Assembly (NCBI GenBank): GCA_025361735.1 | Contig: JANYKD010000506.1 | Span: forward strand, 1-64,000 | Reading direction: 5' to 3' | DNA: 64,000 nt | Origin: Phycisphaerales bacterium | GTDB taxonomy: Bacteria > Planctomycetota > Phycisphaerae > Tepidisphaerales > Tepidisphaeraceae | Position numbers and translations under genes: made by a program | Notes under the pieces: model-generated | Database searches by the model: none | Told to the model about the DNA's origin: nothing | The model's input: the letters and a program-made list of their open reading frames with translations, nothing else | Shown: in pieces, positions 8,541-18,010 of the stretch | How positions within the stretch are numbered: the first letter of the stretch is position 1 | How the letters are laid out: each line of letters opens with the position of its first letter

Positions 8541-11047
8541 GGTTGTTGTGGACGGGTGCCTGCCTTGCTCGCCGGCGAAGAAGTCGCCACAGCGCCGGCA
8601 ACGGGACCGAACTTGGAATCGATGTGCTCCTGCGGCGGCGGGGCGGATCGGCCGCTCCGATCAAAAGAGGTGATACGCGTGGTGCTGGTGGCCGCATCCA
8701 CATCGCGGGTACCGGCCCGATTGAAGACCATTCCCGAAAGACGAGCGCCCAGATCCTGCAGATAACGAAGCGACTTCTCCACCAGCGGCCGGTGTTCGCC
8801 GCGCGAAACGACGAGAATCACACCGTCGGCGGCGGTGGCGGCGGCGGATGCCTCAAGGCTGCCGGGGACGGGACCGGTGTCGATGAGGATGATGTCGAAT
8901 TGCTCCCTGGCACGCGCTACCAGGTCTCGAACGACCTGGGGCGATAGTTTGGACACGTCCGTGGGCGACGCAGCGCCAATGGGAAGAATGCAGAGACCCT
9001 GAATGCCTGTTTCCGCCACGCAATCCTCAATGGGTTCGCCAGCGAGGGCCTCAAGTATTCCAACCGGCGCCTCATCCTGCTGCGCAGTCAACGCACGATC
9101 AACGTCATCAATGGTGAGGTAGCCGAGTTCAATCAGTATTTCACCCAGTTTGCGCTGCGAATTGCGGGCAAGCCGCAGGGCCGTTTCAAGCTGTTGCTCG
9201 GTAATCGTGCCATCCCGTTTGAGAATCTGGCCGATTTTCCGGCGAATGATCTTTTCGACGCGGGCGGTCAGACCACCGCCAATGACGTCGCAGTCAATGA
9301 TGAGGGTTTTGGAACTGGCGGCGGCGAATGAAACGCCCAGGGCCAGAGTCAGGCTGGTCTTGCCAGTGCCGGCAGCGGGAGAGGTAATCGCGAAAGAACG
9401 CCGTTCGTCACCGCGATGGCCAACCTGCAGCAACGTCCTGATCTGGTGAACGCAATGGGCCGCCATGGATGCCTGCTCCGGATCAGCCAGATCCTGCGGA
9501 AGGTCCGGGAGAATTCCAAGCAGGGGAAGCCTGAAGGATGTTTTTGCGTCATCCAGGCTGCGCATGCGACGATCAAGCAGACTCAGGAAAATGACGAAGG
9601 CCACGCCCAAGCCGAACCCGCCCATGCCAAAGGTGACAGCGGTCTTGGGTCGCGGATCCTTCAATGGAACCGGCCGATCACCCAGGGATACAATGCTCAC
9701 ACGAGGGGTCGCTTTGCTCTCGGTTCGAAATATCTCGAGTCGAGCCACAACCTCGGCAAGTTGCCTGTCCTTCTCGCGTTCCTCTGATCGCAGTCGTTCG
9801 ATCGCCAGCATCGGCTCGTTGATCTTCTTGATCTCTTTCTCTAGGGCCGCGATGTCCTCCTCATATTCCTGCTTGGCATCTTTCAGTTGCCGGACGGATA
9901 TGGCGGTAGGATCCGGATCAAGTTCCTCCCCACCGTACGGCGTATTGGCATGGGACTGCCGCCACTTCTCGGCATAACGTTCGATCGACTGCCAGCGCGC
10001 TCTTTGACTGCTGCGAGCTTCCTTAATCAGGGGGTGATTCTCCCCCTTCTTCTCAAGGTCAATACTCACACGTATTTCGGCATCCCCATACTCGTCATAC
10101 AGTTGTCGCATCCTTTGATCAACCAGAGCGATATCGCTGACCGTCATGTCCCTGCCCAATTTCGGGGGGGGCATCAGTTCTCCAGCCGCGGTCTTCCCTT
10201 GAATGCCCGGCTGCTTGGAAGGCATCGTAGTAGACATCGCCCTTGGAGTAGGCGACATGGCGATCCGATCGGCGAGTTTGAGTTTATATACAATCCGGTC
10301 ACGTTCAGATTGCTTCTGATTGAGGCGTATCTGCATATCCGCATGCACTGGCCGCAAATCGTCGGTGCCACAGCGGACGGCGATGTCGTGGATCTCCTTG
10401 CGCTTGTCATTCCGCTCTTTCTCGAACGTATCGCGGAAAACTTCCAACGTACGAAGGTTCTTGTCCTGTTCGTCCTTTTCCTTGAGAAGGTAACGCTCGT
10501 TGTATGCTTTAATAACACCTGTGACTGCGGCGGTGCATGCTTGCTTATCGGGGTCGGTGAAAGTCACCCTCACCATTTCGTCGCCGCCTGCGGAAACCTG
10601 GAGACTCCCCATAAACTCCTGGTAGGCCTCGTCGAGTACAACAGGACGATTGACGGCATTCCATTCCGGAGACTTAAGAGCGGCGTCAATGACGTCCTGC
10701 GAACGCAGGAACGCCACCTGGGCCAACACATATGACTGGTAGGATCGCATGTCCCCAGTCAATTCAGAAGGACGAACGACCGGCGTCGTCCAAGGCCGGA
10801 TATGGATCGTCCCTGTCGACGACCACGTGGGCTTCTTCGCCGTGGTGTATCCATAGTAGCCTCCACCCGAGCCAAGGACCAACCCCAGAAGCACTGCCCA
10901 GTGATAGCGGCCGCGCAGCAGCCGATGCAATTTGACGAACACGCCTTCGTGTGGTTCGCCCTGACCGTCGCCCTCATGTAGCGCATAGGGGTCAACAATT
11001 TCCGGCAGATTGTCCTGGCGCTGTCGCACCTGGAGATCGTAACTCAT
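8537..11047 (-). CDS. Wzc-like polysaccharide chain-length determinant fused to P-loop (CpsD/BY-kinase-type) ATPase, with inserted MshEN-like module
   Basis: Wzz-like N-terminus with TM helices, long coiled region; Walker A SPAAGTGKTS, Walker A' TLIIDCDVIGGGLT, Walker B DIILIDTGPVPGS; inserted RKIGQILKRDG...KLGEILIELGYLTIDDVDRALTAQQ. Confidence 0.93.
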   Translation of the reverse strand: MSYDLQVRQRQDNLPEIVDPYALHEGDGQGEPHEGVFVKLHRLLRGRYHWAVLLGLVLGSGGGYYGYTTAKKPTWSSTGTIHIRPWTTPVVRPSELTGDMRSYQSYVLAQVAFLRSQDVIDAALKSPEWNAVNRPVVLDEAYQEFMGSLQVSAGGDEMVRVTFTDPDKQACTAAVTGVIKAYNERYLLKEKDEQDKNLRTLEVFRDTFEKERNDKRKEIHDIAVRCGTDDLRPVHADMQIRLNQKQSERDRIVYKLKLADRIAMSPTPRAMSTTMPSKQPGIQGKTAAGELMPPPKLGRDMTVSDIALVDQRMRQLYDEYGDAEIRVSIDLEKKGENHPLIKEARSSQRARWQSIERYAEKWRQSHANTPYGGEELDPDPTAISVRQLKDAKQEYEEDIAALEKEIKKINEPMLAIERLRSEEREKDRQLAEVVARLEIFRTESKATPRVSIVSLGDRPVPLKDPRPKTAVTFGMGGFGLGVAFVIFLSLLDRRMRSLDDAKTSFRLPLLGILPDLPQDLADPEQASMAAHCVHQIRTLLQVGHRGDERRSFAITSPAAGTGKTSLTLALGVSFAAASSKTLIIDCDVIGGGLTARVEKIIRRKIGQILKRDGTITEQQLETALRLARNSQRKLGEILIELGYLTIDDVDRALTAQQDEAPVGILEALAGEPIEDCVAETGIQGLCILPIGAASPTDVSKLSPQVVRDLVARAREQFDIILIDTGPVPGSLEASAAATAADGVILVVSRGEHRPLVEKSLRYLQDLGARLSGMVFNRAGTRDVDAATSTTRITSFDRSGRSAPPPQEHIDSKFGPVAGAVATSSPASKAGTRPQQP

Positions 11048-11721
11048 CTGGTACCTCCCGCAGTCAGGGCATTGATAATCGGCATATTGGCTTCCATGAT
11101 TTCCAGGAATATCCGGTCGCGACGATCGGCGGGCAGCGAGTCATCCATTACAACTTGTATCTGCGACGCACCATAGAACTGCCGGAGAAAATCGGCGGCC
11201 GCACCCCCGATGTCACGCATGTCGCGCACCAACCCGGTTTGGGGCAGCAACAACAATCCGTACACGCGGAGTTTCAGCGTTCGCAGGCCGTCTGTCTTGG
11301 AGAATGCATATTCCAAGCCCGGAATCTTCCGATCCCCAATCACCCACTCCCGTTCGATCTGTTGATCCATCGCGAACCCTTGCGACGGATAACAATTGGG
11401 GGGCCAATGGCCATTGAGGTCGCGGGCGTCCTTGCAGTGTACGATGAGCATACTCGCGTTTTCGCCCGTAACAGCATTCTCGAAACGCCGCTGGATCATA
11501 AAATTGGGGCGGAGAAGCTTGACGGCACCCCGCATGGGCTCCTGGTCACTACTCCGCCAGTCTCCGAACTGCTTCGGAAGTTGCTCGGAGACGCCCCGCA
11601 CGAACGCATGGTACGGTTCGGCATCCTTTGGCTTGGGCCGAGCGAGTGACTCGATGGCCACTCCAGCCATCAGGATTAGGGCCAGCATCGCGGGCAGAAG
11701 ATAGTAGATGGACCGTGTCAT
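11044..11721 (-). CDS. EpsI-like exosortase-associated protein
   Basis: N-terminal TM, LPKQFGDW, HWPPNCYPSQGF and placement immediately after the exosortase gene. Confidence 0.75.
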   Translation of the reverse strand: MTRSIYYLLPAMLALILMAGVAIESLARPKPKDAEPYHAFVRGVSEQLPKQFGDWRSSDQEPMRGAVKLLRPNFMIQRRFENAVTGENASMLIVHCKDARDLNGHWPPNCYPSQGFAMDQQIEREWVIGDRKIPGLEYAFSKTDGLRTLKLRVYGLLLLPQTGLVRDMRDIGGAAADFLRQFYGASQIQVVMDDSLPADRRDRIFLEIMEANMPIINALTAGGTR

Positions 11722-11725
11722 TGGT

Positions 11726-12601
11726 TCATTCCCCCGCCAGCATGAAATGACGCACCGGCAGCATGGCCCACTGCAGGACGCGGATGATGGACATCAACAA
11801 CAGAAAGGAGACCACGAGCATCGCCCACCCGGCCTTGTCGTGAAACCAACTGGCATGCTCCGCAGTCGCATAGCCGTACATCCAGATGGTTGGAACCATG
11901 CGAATGACGTTGCAGGCAATGGCCGACACGGGGCTGGCGAGAAGAATTATCGCCCGCACGTAGTTCCGCAGCGGCTCTCCGAAGGCAAAGGCGTAGGAGA
12001 CGAGCAGCAGAGAGAACACCATACGCAGACCGTTGCAGGCTTCTTCGATGGCGACCGGGACATTATTGATTGTGAGCTGATTGCCCGACCGATCCACGGG
12101 AACGCCGACAAAATCCGATATCCGCTGGGTCACATCGGCGGTGGTGCGCATCATGGGTTGCGAGATGCCCTGCCGAATTCTCCCCGGGATGGGCACGAGA
12201 AAAACCAAAACCAGGAACGCAGGCAGAAAGCGACGGATCAGGTCGCGGCCAACGACAGACAGAAAGCCGCCGACGGGAACCAGGACGGCGCCGAAGTGCC
12301 AGCATGCCTGGATCGATCGGTAGAACCCGACCGTCGACAACACCCAGCCGATGGCGACGATCGCCGGGCCCAGGAGACTGCCCATCGGCCGACACCCGCG
12401 AAGGCGGCCGCGGCGTACCCAGACCAGCCAGGCGGCAACCGGAAATACGAGCCACATCTGGCTGGCTTCCTCGTCCTTGCTGGCGATGAAATACATGTCG
12501 GCCCACGGCTGGAAAGTAACCAGAACGCCGAGCCCGATCATCACGAGGGCTGCGGCAATATGCGCCGGCTTCCATGTGTTTCTCGATAAGACGGAGGCCA
12601 T
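11726..12601 (-). CDS. Exosortase/archaeosortase family transpeptidase
   Basis: Polytopic; catalytic triad context EEACNGLRM (Cys), ACNVIRMVPT (Arg), WFHDKAGWAML (His). Confidence 0.92.
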   Translation of the reverse strand: MASVLSRNTWKPAHIAAALVMIGLGVLVTFQPWADMYFIASKDEEASQMWLVFPVAAWLVWVRRGRLRGCRPMGSLLGPAIVAIGWVLSTVGFYRSIQACWHFGAVLVPVGGFLSVVGRDLIRRFLPAFLVLVFLVPIPGRIRQGISQPMMRTTADVTQRISDFVGVPVDRSGNQLTINNVPVAIEEACNGLRMVFSLLLVSYAFAFGEPLRNYVRAIILLASPVSAIACNVIRMVPTIWMYGYATAEHASWFHDKAGWAMLVVSFLLLMSIIRVLQWAMLPVRHFMLAGE

Positions 12602-12606
12602 CGCGA

Positions 12607-13578
12607 TTATTCCTTTTGTCTCCGGCCAGCGCTACCTGCGGCCACGATCTGGTCGACGATCACCTCACCGCGACGCACGCGTCCGCCCGGGCAGACGACG
12701 GACTGAACGAGCGTCGCACCGGCCTCCACCACACCACCGGCCAGGACGATGGAATCGTGCAGGCGGACGTTGGCAGCCACGGTCGCACCATGCTCGACGA
12801 GGCTGAACACATTCTCCAGATTCTCGGAAAACGGGTCAGCTTGAACTGGTCGGCCCGCCTCCCGCAGGGTATGCCACCTCAAGGCGTGGACGTACTGAGG
12901 CAGCGAGCGAACGGGCAGGCCGGTCGGCTCGGCGAAACGAGCCACGCCAACCCGGTGAGATTTGGCGATCGTCGGCAATGCCTGCTCCTTCATGTCCACG
13001 AATCCTCTGTCAGGTATGAGCGACAACACCGAACATCGAACCAGCATTAAACCCGATGGCGTGCCATCTTCATGGTCGGCCACGACGATCTCCGCCCCCT
13101 CCTTAGCCCGTTCGGCCATCGCCATCGCGCAAACACTCAACGACTCGACGAGCACTTGAGCGGCATTGGCCACGAGCAATAAATCATGCTCCTCATAACA
13201 ACCGGCCAGATCACGCAGAACGCCGCCTGTCCCCCTGTAGTCATGCGGATCTCGTTCCACCTGGAGTGGCGCCAGATCGACGCCGGCCGCGGCTACAGGA
13301 GCCAATATTGTCTCGGGAGAGTTGCGGTCGACCATCACGCGAACAGGAAGTCCCGACTGCCCGATGCTCCGGCCCAGTGCGGCCGTCTGCTGGCGCCAGT
13401 AGTCAAGGATCGACCGCCCGGCATCAAGGGGCAAGGCGAAGATGGGTCGGCCAATGGCAGCACTCAATCGGCCCGGCCGCACAGTGCCACCGAGCAGTAC
13501 GACGGCGCGCAGCGCCGACAACCGGTCAGAAACCGGCACGTGGGCGAGTGATAGAGATTGTTTTGCCATCGTCGCCAT
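12607..13578 (-). CDS. Degenerate sugar-phosphate nucleotidyltransferase-like protein with LbH-like C-terminus
   Basis: Overall NTP-transferase pattern (VVLLGG..., IPDRGFVDMKEQALPTI, LPQYVHALRW) and C-terminal hexapeptide-like repeats, but signature and metal-binding motifs altered. Confidence 0.7.
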   Translation of the reverse strand: MATMAKQSLSLAHVPVSDRLSALRAVVLLGGTVRPGRLSAAIGRPIFALPLDAGRSILDYWRQQTAALGRSIGQSGLPVRVMVDRNSPETILAPVAAAGVDLAPLQVERDPHDYRGTGGVLRDLAGCYEEHDLLLVANAAQVLVESLSVCAMAMAERAKEGAEIVVADHEDGTPSGLMLVRCSVLSLIPDRGFVDMKEQALPTIAKSHRVGVARFAEPTGLPVRSLPQYVHALRWHTLREAGRPVQADPFSENLENVFSLVEHGATVAANVRLHDSIVLAGGVVEAGATLVQSVVCPGGRVRRGEVIVDQIVAAGSAGRRQKE

Positions 13579-13590
13579 GTTGCCAACGTC

Positions 13591-14385
13591 CTATTCTACA
13601 CTCTTTTGCGCTGCCGAGTCACGACGCGTCAGTCGGCTGCAAATCGAGCCGCACAGCAGGCGTGCAGCAAACGGCAGCCCCTGAACCAGGTATCGCCTGG
13701 CCAGCCGGCGTGGTTCTTGCGACAGCCGATGAAGCCATTCCAACCCGGCGTGCTGCATCCAGGCCGGCGCCCGCCGCACCCGCCCGGCCATGAAACTGAA
13801 GCTGATCCCGACGCCAATCCACCAGGCCCGGGGCAAGTGCTGGTGAATCTGGCCAATCAACCACTCCTGTTTGGGCGAACCCAGTGCGACGTACACAATA
13901 TCAGGATCGGCCTTTACGACGCGGTCAATGAGAGCCCTCATGTCCGATTCAGACCGCTCGAATCCCATTTGGGGGCAGTCGATGCCGGTTATCCGGACGT
14001 TGGGGTACCGGTCCCGCAAGATTATAGCCGCTTCATCCGCAGAGCCCGGATCCCCGCCGAGCAGATAAAGTGAGCGGCCGGCGGCAGCGGCGGCGGCACT
14101 GAGTGACCAGACCAGCCCGGATCCCGGCACACGCTGCGGAAGAGGTGTGCCGCATATCCGCGCCGCCCAGATCAGGGGCATTCCATCGGCCAGGGACAGG
14201 CTGGCTGTGGAATAGAGGTCTCGCACCTGCTGGTCCTTGGTGAACCGCCGGAGATGATCGAGGTTGGGCGTGACGACCCAGCCGCCACGACCCTCGGAGA
14301 CTTCGGACAGGATGTGCTCGATCGCCTGAGACTCGGTGATGGCATGCAAGCGCATTCCCATCAATTGGATTTCGTTGAGTGCCAT
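13591..14385 (-). CDS. WecG/TagA/CpsF family glycosyltransferase
   Basis: TPNLDHLRRF, ADGMPLIWAARICGTPLPQRVPGSGL, YLLGGDPG, VALGSPKQEWLI, WWIGVGISFSFMAGRVRRAPAWMQHAGLEWLHRLSQEPRRLARRYL. Confidence 0.93.
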   Translation of the reverse strand: MALNEIQLMGMRLHAITESQAIEHILSEVSEGRGGWVVTPNLDHLRRFTKDQQVRDLYSTASLSLADGMPLIWAARICGTPLPQRVPGSGLVWSLSAAAAAAGRSLYLLGGDPGSADEAAIILRDRYPNVRITGIDCPQMGFERSESDMRALIDRVVKADPDIVYVALGSPKQEWLIGQIHQHLPRAWWIGVGISFSFMAGRVRRAPAWMQHAGLEWLHRLSQEPRRLARRYLVQGLPFAARLLCGSICSRLTRRDSAAQKSVE

Positions 14386-14488
14386 CGTGTAACCGTAACA
14401 TGGGCGTGTCGCCCAACTTCTGCGGCATCCCGCAGCATCCGTTCTCGTGGTCCTGACTCTCGCGGATCCGTGGACAGGCCGGCGTTCG

Positions 14489-15676
14489 CTATGACTCCCG
14501 CGCCGTCCGGACCCACTCGCGCTGCCGGCGTGTCACAAACGCCACGAACCTGGGAATCTTGGCAAGCATATACACGGGTATGAACAGCACTTGCCGCAAC
14601 GGGAGAATGTCTCTGGCGAACCGCCACCATGCGGCACCGATCGATGCGAACAGAAGCACCGAGCCTGCGGCAGCAAGAATCAGTGGTAGTCGCCAGCCGG
14701 CAAGAAGTGCCCCCGACAGGGCGCCCGCGCTCACACCTATCCACGCCAGCACCAGTAACGACAGCGGCGGGACGGCCAGTTCCAGCGCCAGGCCGATTAG
14801 CCAGGGCGAAAACGCAACAATGCCCCGGCCGATCAGCCGGGGTGCCTGTGTCATCATCGTCTGCAAGTGGCCATGTTCCCAGCGGGTCCGTTGCGTGTCG
14901 GCAACGGCAACCTGTGCAGGCAGCCGGCCAACGACCATCGCACGCGGACAAAGCCGCGGCGGATGGCCGGTGATAGCCAGATCCAGGCCGAGTTGCATAT
15001 CCTCCACGATATTTCCGCTGGCGAGCGCCGCCTGGGAGATGGAAGCCCACGAGAATGCCATGCCCGTTCCAGTCAGCAGGCACGGCAAGCCCAACCGATG
15101 AAGCCCCAACGGACGAACCTGGTTCTTGACGAGAAACGCGAATGCGGACACGCAACTTCCGGGTGAGGGTTCGGGCGGAGTCTCCATAAGGTAGACGGCC
15201 TGCTGTGGGCATCCGGTTTGAACTACGCCCGCGGCCAGTTCCGCCAGGGATCCGGGCCGGCAATCACAGTCGGCGTCGACCATGACAACAACTTGGGGTG
15301 GGCTGGCCGCCAGGTGGCGAATCCCGGCGTCCAGCGCGTAACCCTTACCGCGCAGTTCTTGATCGACACGCTCCACGACCTCCGCGCCGGCATCGCGTGC
15401 GATGTCGGCGGTCTGATCGGTGCAGTTGTCGGCAACCACCACCACACGATCACCGGGCCGCAGTTGCGGCGAGATCGCGGCCAGCGTCTGCCCGATCCCC
15501 CCTGCTTCGTTGTGTGCGGGAATCAGGACGGCAAGGGTCGGACGGCCTGGCGTGGCGCCGTCAGTCGCAGACGGTCTTGTCCGCGGCAGGAGCGCCAGCA
15601 GGCACTCCGTCGCGACAACCGCAACGGGCAGCAGAACTGCGAGCACCAGGCAGGTCAAAATTATCTCGGCCACCAT
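14489..15676 (-). CDS. GT2-family membrane glycosyltransferase
   Basis: LIPAHNEAGGIGQTL, VVVADNCTDQTADIA, VMVDADCD, QRTRWEHGHLQ plus multiple TM helices. Confidence 0.9.
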   Translation of the reverse strand: MVAEIILTCLVLAVLLPVAVVATECLLALLPRTRPSATDGATPGRPTLAVLIPAHNEAGGIGQTLAAISPQLRPGDRVVVVADNCTDQTADIARDAGAEVVERVDQELRGKGYALDAGIRHLAASPPQVVVMVDADCDCRPGSLAELAAGVVQTGCPQQAVYLMETPPEPSPGSCVSAFAFLVKNQVRPLGLHRLGLPCLLTGTGMAFSWASISQAALASGNIVEDMQLGLDLAITGHPPRLCPRAMVVGRLPAQVAVADTQRTRWEHGHLQTMMTQAPRLIGRGIVAFSPWLIGLALELAVPPLSLLVLAWIGVSAGALSGALLAGWRLPLILAAAGSVLLFASIGAAWWRFARDILPLRQVLFIPVYMLAKIPRFVAFVTRRQREWVRTARES

Positions 15677-15683
15677 GTGAATG

Positions 15684-16967
15684 CTACTTCGTCATGCTGC
15701 GGGCTTCCGCCGGCGCAACCGGTCCACCCGCGTTGAGTTGCGCTGTCTCGATCTCTCCTATCGCCTGCCGGAATAACTGCACCAGTTTCTTCGCTTCGCA
15801 CCTCGCATCGTGCATCTCCAGAACCTGCCGCCTGCCGGCGAGGCCCATTTCCGTCAGACGCTCCACGGGGGTCTGCAGGGCAGATCTCAGCGCGTCTGCC
15901 AGAGCAGCCACCGAACCCGCGGGCACCAGCCATCCGTCCACGCCCGGCTGCACGAGTTCCGGAATCCCGGCGATCGACGTACTGACCACAGGCCGGCCCA
16001 GTGCCAGCGCTTCCATGATGACAACCGGAAGTCCTTCGGCGAAACTGGGCACGACGAGGGCGCGAGCCTGGAGGATCTCCTCGCGAACCTCGGCGCTGTT
16101 CCGCCACCCGGTGATCGTCACATGCGATCCCAAGCTGTGTTCGCGGATCAGTCGCTCGATCAACGGCCGCATCGGACCGTCACCCACCAGAATCAGTTGC
16201 AGAGACACGCCTTCTTTTACCAGCTTCGCGACGGCTCTGATCAACGGGACGTGGCCCTTTTCCTGCGACAACCGGCCGACACATACCAGCCGATTGGTCG
16301 GCGACACTGCAGCGGGCGTCTCGGCGAGGAACCGTTCGTCGACACCGCAGCGCACGATCTTCAGGCGGTCCCAATCGTCAACGGCCGAAAACGCCATGCA
16401 CTGGCTGCGGCAAAACTCCGATATGCAAGCTACGAACGCCGCGTGCTTGATCTTTGTTCCCAGCCCCCATCGTTCCGGCGCGTAGAACATACTAGGACCG
16501 TGGACAGTCATGCTGTAGCTAACGCCGGCCAATACTGATGCCAGCATCGCCACTGTGCCTGAATTCTCGCCGATGTGATCGTGGATGTGCTGAACGCCGG
16601 TGTGCCGGATCAACTGCGCCAGCAGTGACGCCTCTAGTAGGTACGCGATCTGCCACACGCGGCCCTTTAATCCGCCGGGACCGATCGCCAACGCCATGGC
16701 CAGCGACCGTGCGAACCGACGCGGCGAGCGCACGGCCTCGACGACAGCCGCCAGGGGCAGCCGCCGCAGTTCTTGCGGTCCAGCCAGCAGGTAATGTGTG
16801 TTCGCCTGCTCGGTCGCGACCTCCGCGTCCACCACCTGCGCCTGTTCCGCGCGGCGCACGGAGAAGGTCACAACGGTATGCCCCAGGCGACGAAGTTCCT
16901 TCACCTCGCCACGGATGAACGTGTCGCTGGCACGGGCATACTGGCTGGTGATGTAGCCGATTCTCAT
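15684..16967 (-). CDS. GT4-family glycosyltransferase
   Basis: MRIGYITSQYARASDTFIRGEVKEL start; VGRLSQEKGH, VVPSFAEGLPVVIMEALALGRPVVSTSIAGIPELV; start chosen at ATGA overlap with upstream gene. Confidence 0.9.
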   Translation of the reverse strand: MRIGYITSQYARASDTFIRGEVKELRRLGHTVVTFSVRRAEQAQVVDAEVATEQANTHYLLAGPQELRRLPLAAVVEAVRSPRRFARSLAMALAIGPGGLKGRVWQIAYLLEASLLAQLIRHTGVQHIHDHIGENSGTVAMLASVLAGVSYSMTVHGPSMFYAPERWGLGTKIKHAAFVACISEFCRSQCMAFSAVDDWDRLKIVRCGVDERFLAETPAAVSPTNRLVCVGRLSQEKGHVPLIRAVAKLVKEGVSLQLILVGDGPMRPLIERLIREHSLGSHVTITGWRNSAEVREEILQARALVVPSFAEGLPVVIMEALALGRPVVSTSIAGIPELVQPGVDGWLVPAGSVAALADALRSALQTPVERLTEMGLAGRRQVLEMHDARCEAKKLVQLFRQAIGEIETAQLNAGGPVAPAEARSMTK

Positions 16968-18004
16968 GCGATTCCCTGGCCTGCGGTTTCGGCCCGGACG
17001 ATTGTCAACGGACCGTGCGTGCGATTCAAACACTCCTCGTACCCCAGTAGCGGCGCCCAACCGAGGAGTTCCGCCATTTTACGGCCACTGAACCGCAGGG
17101 GCTTGAATCTCGCTGCAAAGCGGCGAGGCACCAGGATGCTCGGGACTCTGTCCCTGAGCACAAGCCGGGCCAGCGGATGGGCGGCTGACACAAAGCAGGC
17201 CGCCAAACCGTAGGGAACGGGGACGCGAAAACCGCCGCGTCCACTGCGCTTGAGGCAATCACCCAGGTAGTCCCACGCCTCGAGTGCCGTGTTATCGATC
17301 ACATTGAATATTTCGCCCGAAGCCTTGCCATGATTAACGACTGTGGCAAACGCGTCCGCACAATTCTCCACATGCGTCATCGGCAGCGGCCGATGAGGGC
17401 CGAACACCATGTGTAAAGGCCCGATCTTCTGTCCGATGATGGAAGGATAATCCAAGCCTAGTCCCCAGAGCGCACCGGGCCGAAGGATGGTGACGCTCCA
17501 CGCGCGGTCGCTTAGGAGCTCGCGCACGATTTGCTCCTGGCCGAACTTGGCGATGGCGTAAGCGTCGCGGGCGCCGATATCGCTCTCGAGCAGCGAATCC
17601 TCGTTCAGTTCACCTTCGATTCTGCTCCAGTCGTACACCGAGAGACTGCTCGCCAATACCAGTCGTCGCACTGGACTGCCGCGCATGGCGGCCACCAGTC
17701 GCCGAGTTCCCTCCACCGTATTGGTGATGACAGCCTGTGACTCGCCCCGAAGTTGTGCCGCCAGGTGGATGACCGCATCGACGCCCTCCAGTGCCTGGGC
17801 CAACCCAGTCCCATCGCAGAGATCCGCGCAGATCTGTTCGACGCCCAACCCAATCCAGCCCAGCGACTGGACATCGGCCGCCTGGCGATCCAGTGCCCGC
17901 ACGCTATGGCCCCGCCGGCACAGCGCAGCGACGACATGCCTGCCAAGAAATCCGTTGGACCCGGTCACCAGAATCTTCACGCGACGATGACTCCCTTCGG
18001 CCAT
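16964..18004 (-). CDS. NAD-dependent epimerase/dehydratase (extended SDR)
   Basis: VTGSNGFLGRHVV, VIHLAAQ, YAIAKFGQEQ. Confidence 0.9.
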   Translation of the reverse strand: MAEGSHRRVKILVTGSNGFLGRHVVAALCRRGHSVRALDRQAADVQSLGWIGLGVEQICADLCDGTGLAQALEGVDAVIHLAAQLRGESQAVITNTVEGTRRLVAAMRGSPVRRLVLASSLSVYDWSRIEGELNEDSLLESDIGARDAYAIAKFGQEQIVRELLSDRAWSVTILRPGALWGLGLDYPSIIGQKIGPLHMVFGPHRPLPMTHVENCADAFATVVNHGKASGEIFNVIDNTALEAWDYLGDCLKRSGRGGFRVPVPYGLAACFVSAAHPLARLVLRDRVPSILVPRRFAARFKPLRFSGRKMAELLGWAPLLGYEECLNRTHGPLTIVRAETAGQGIA

Positions 18005-18010
18005 TTCATA

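Noticed and set aside
7365-8765. 466-aa plus-strand ORF
   Set aside because: Antisense to the sugar transferase gene; no recognisable domain.
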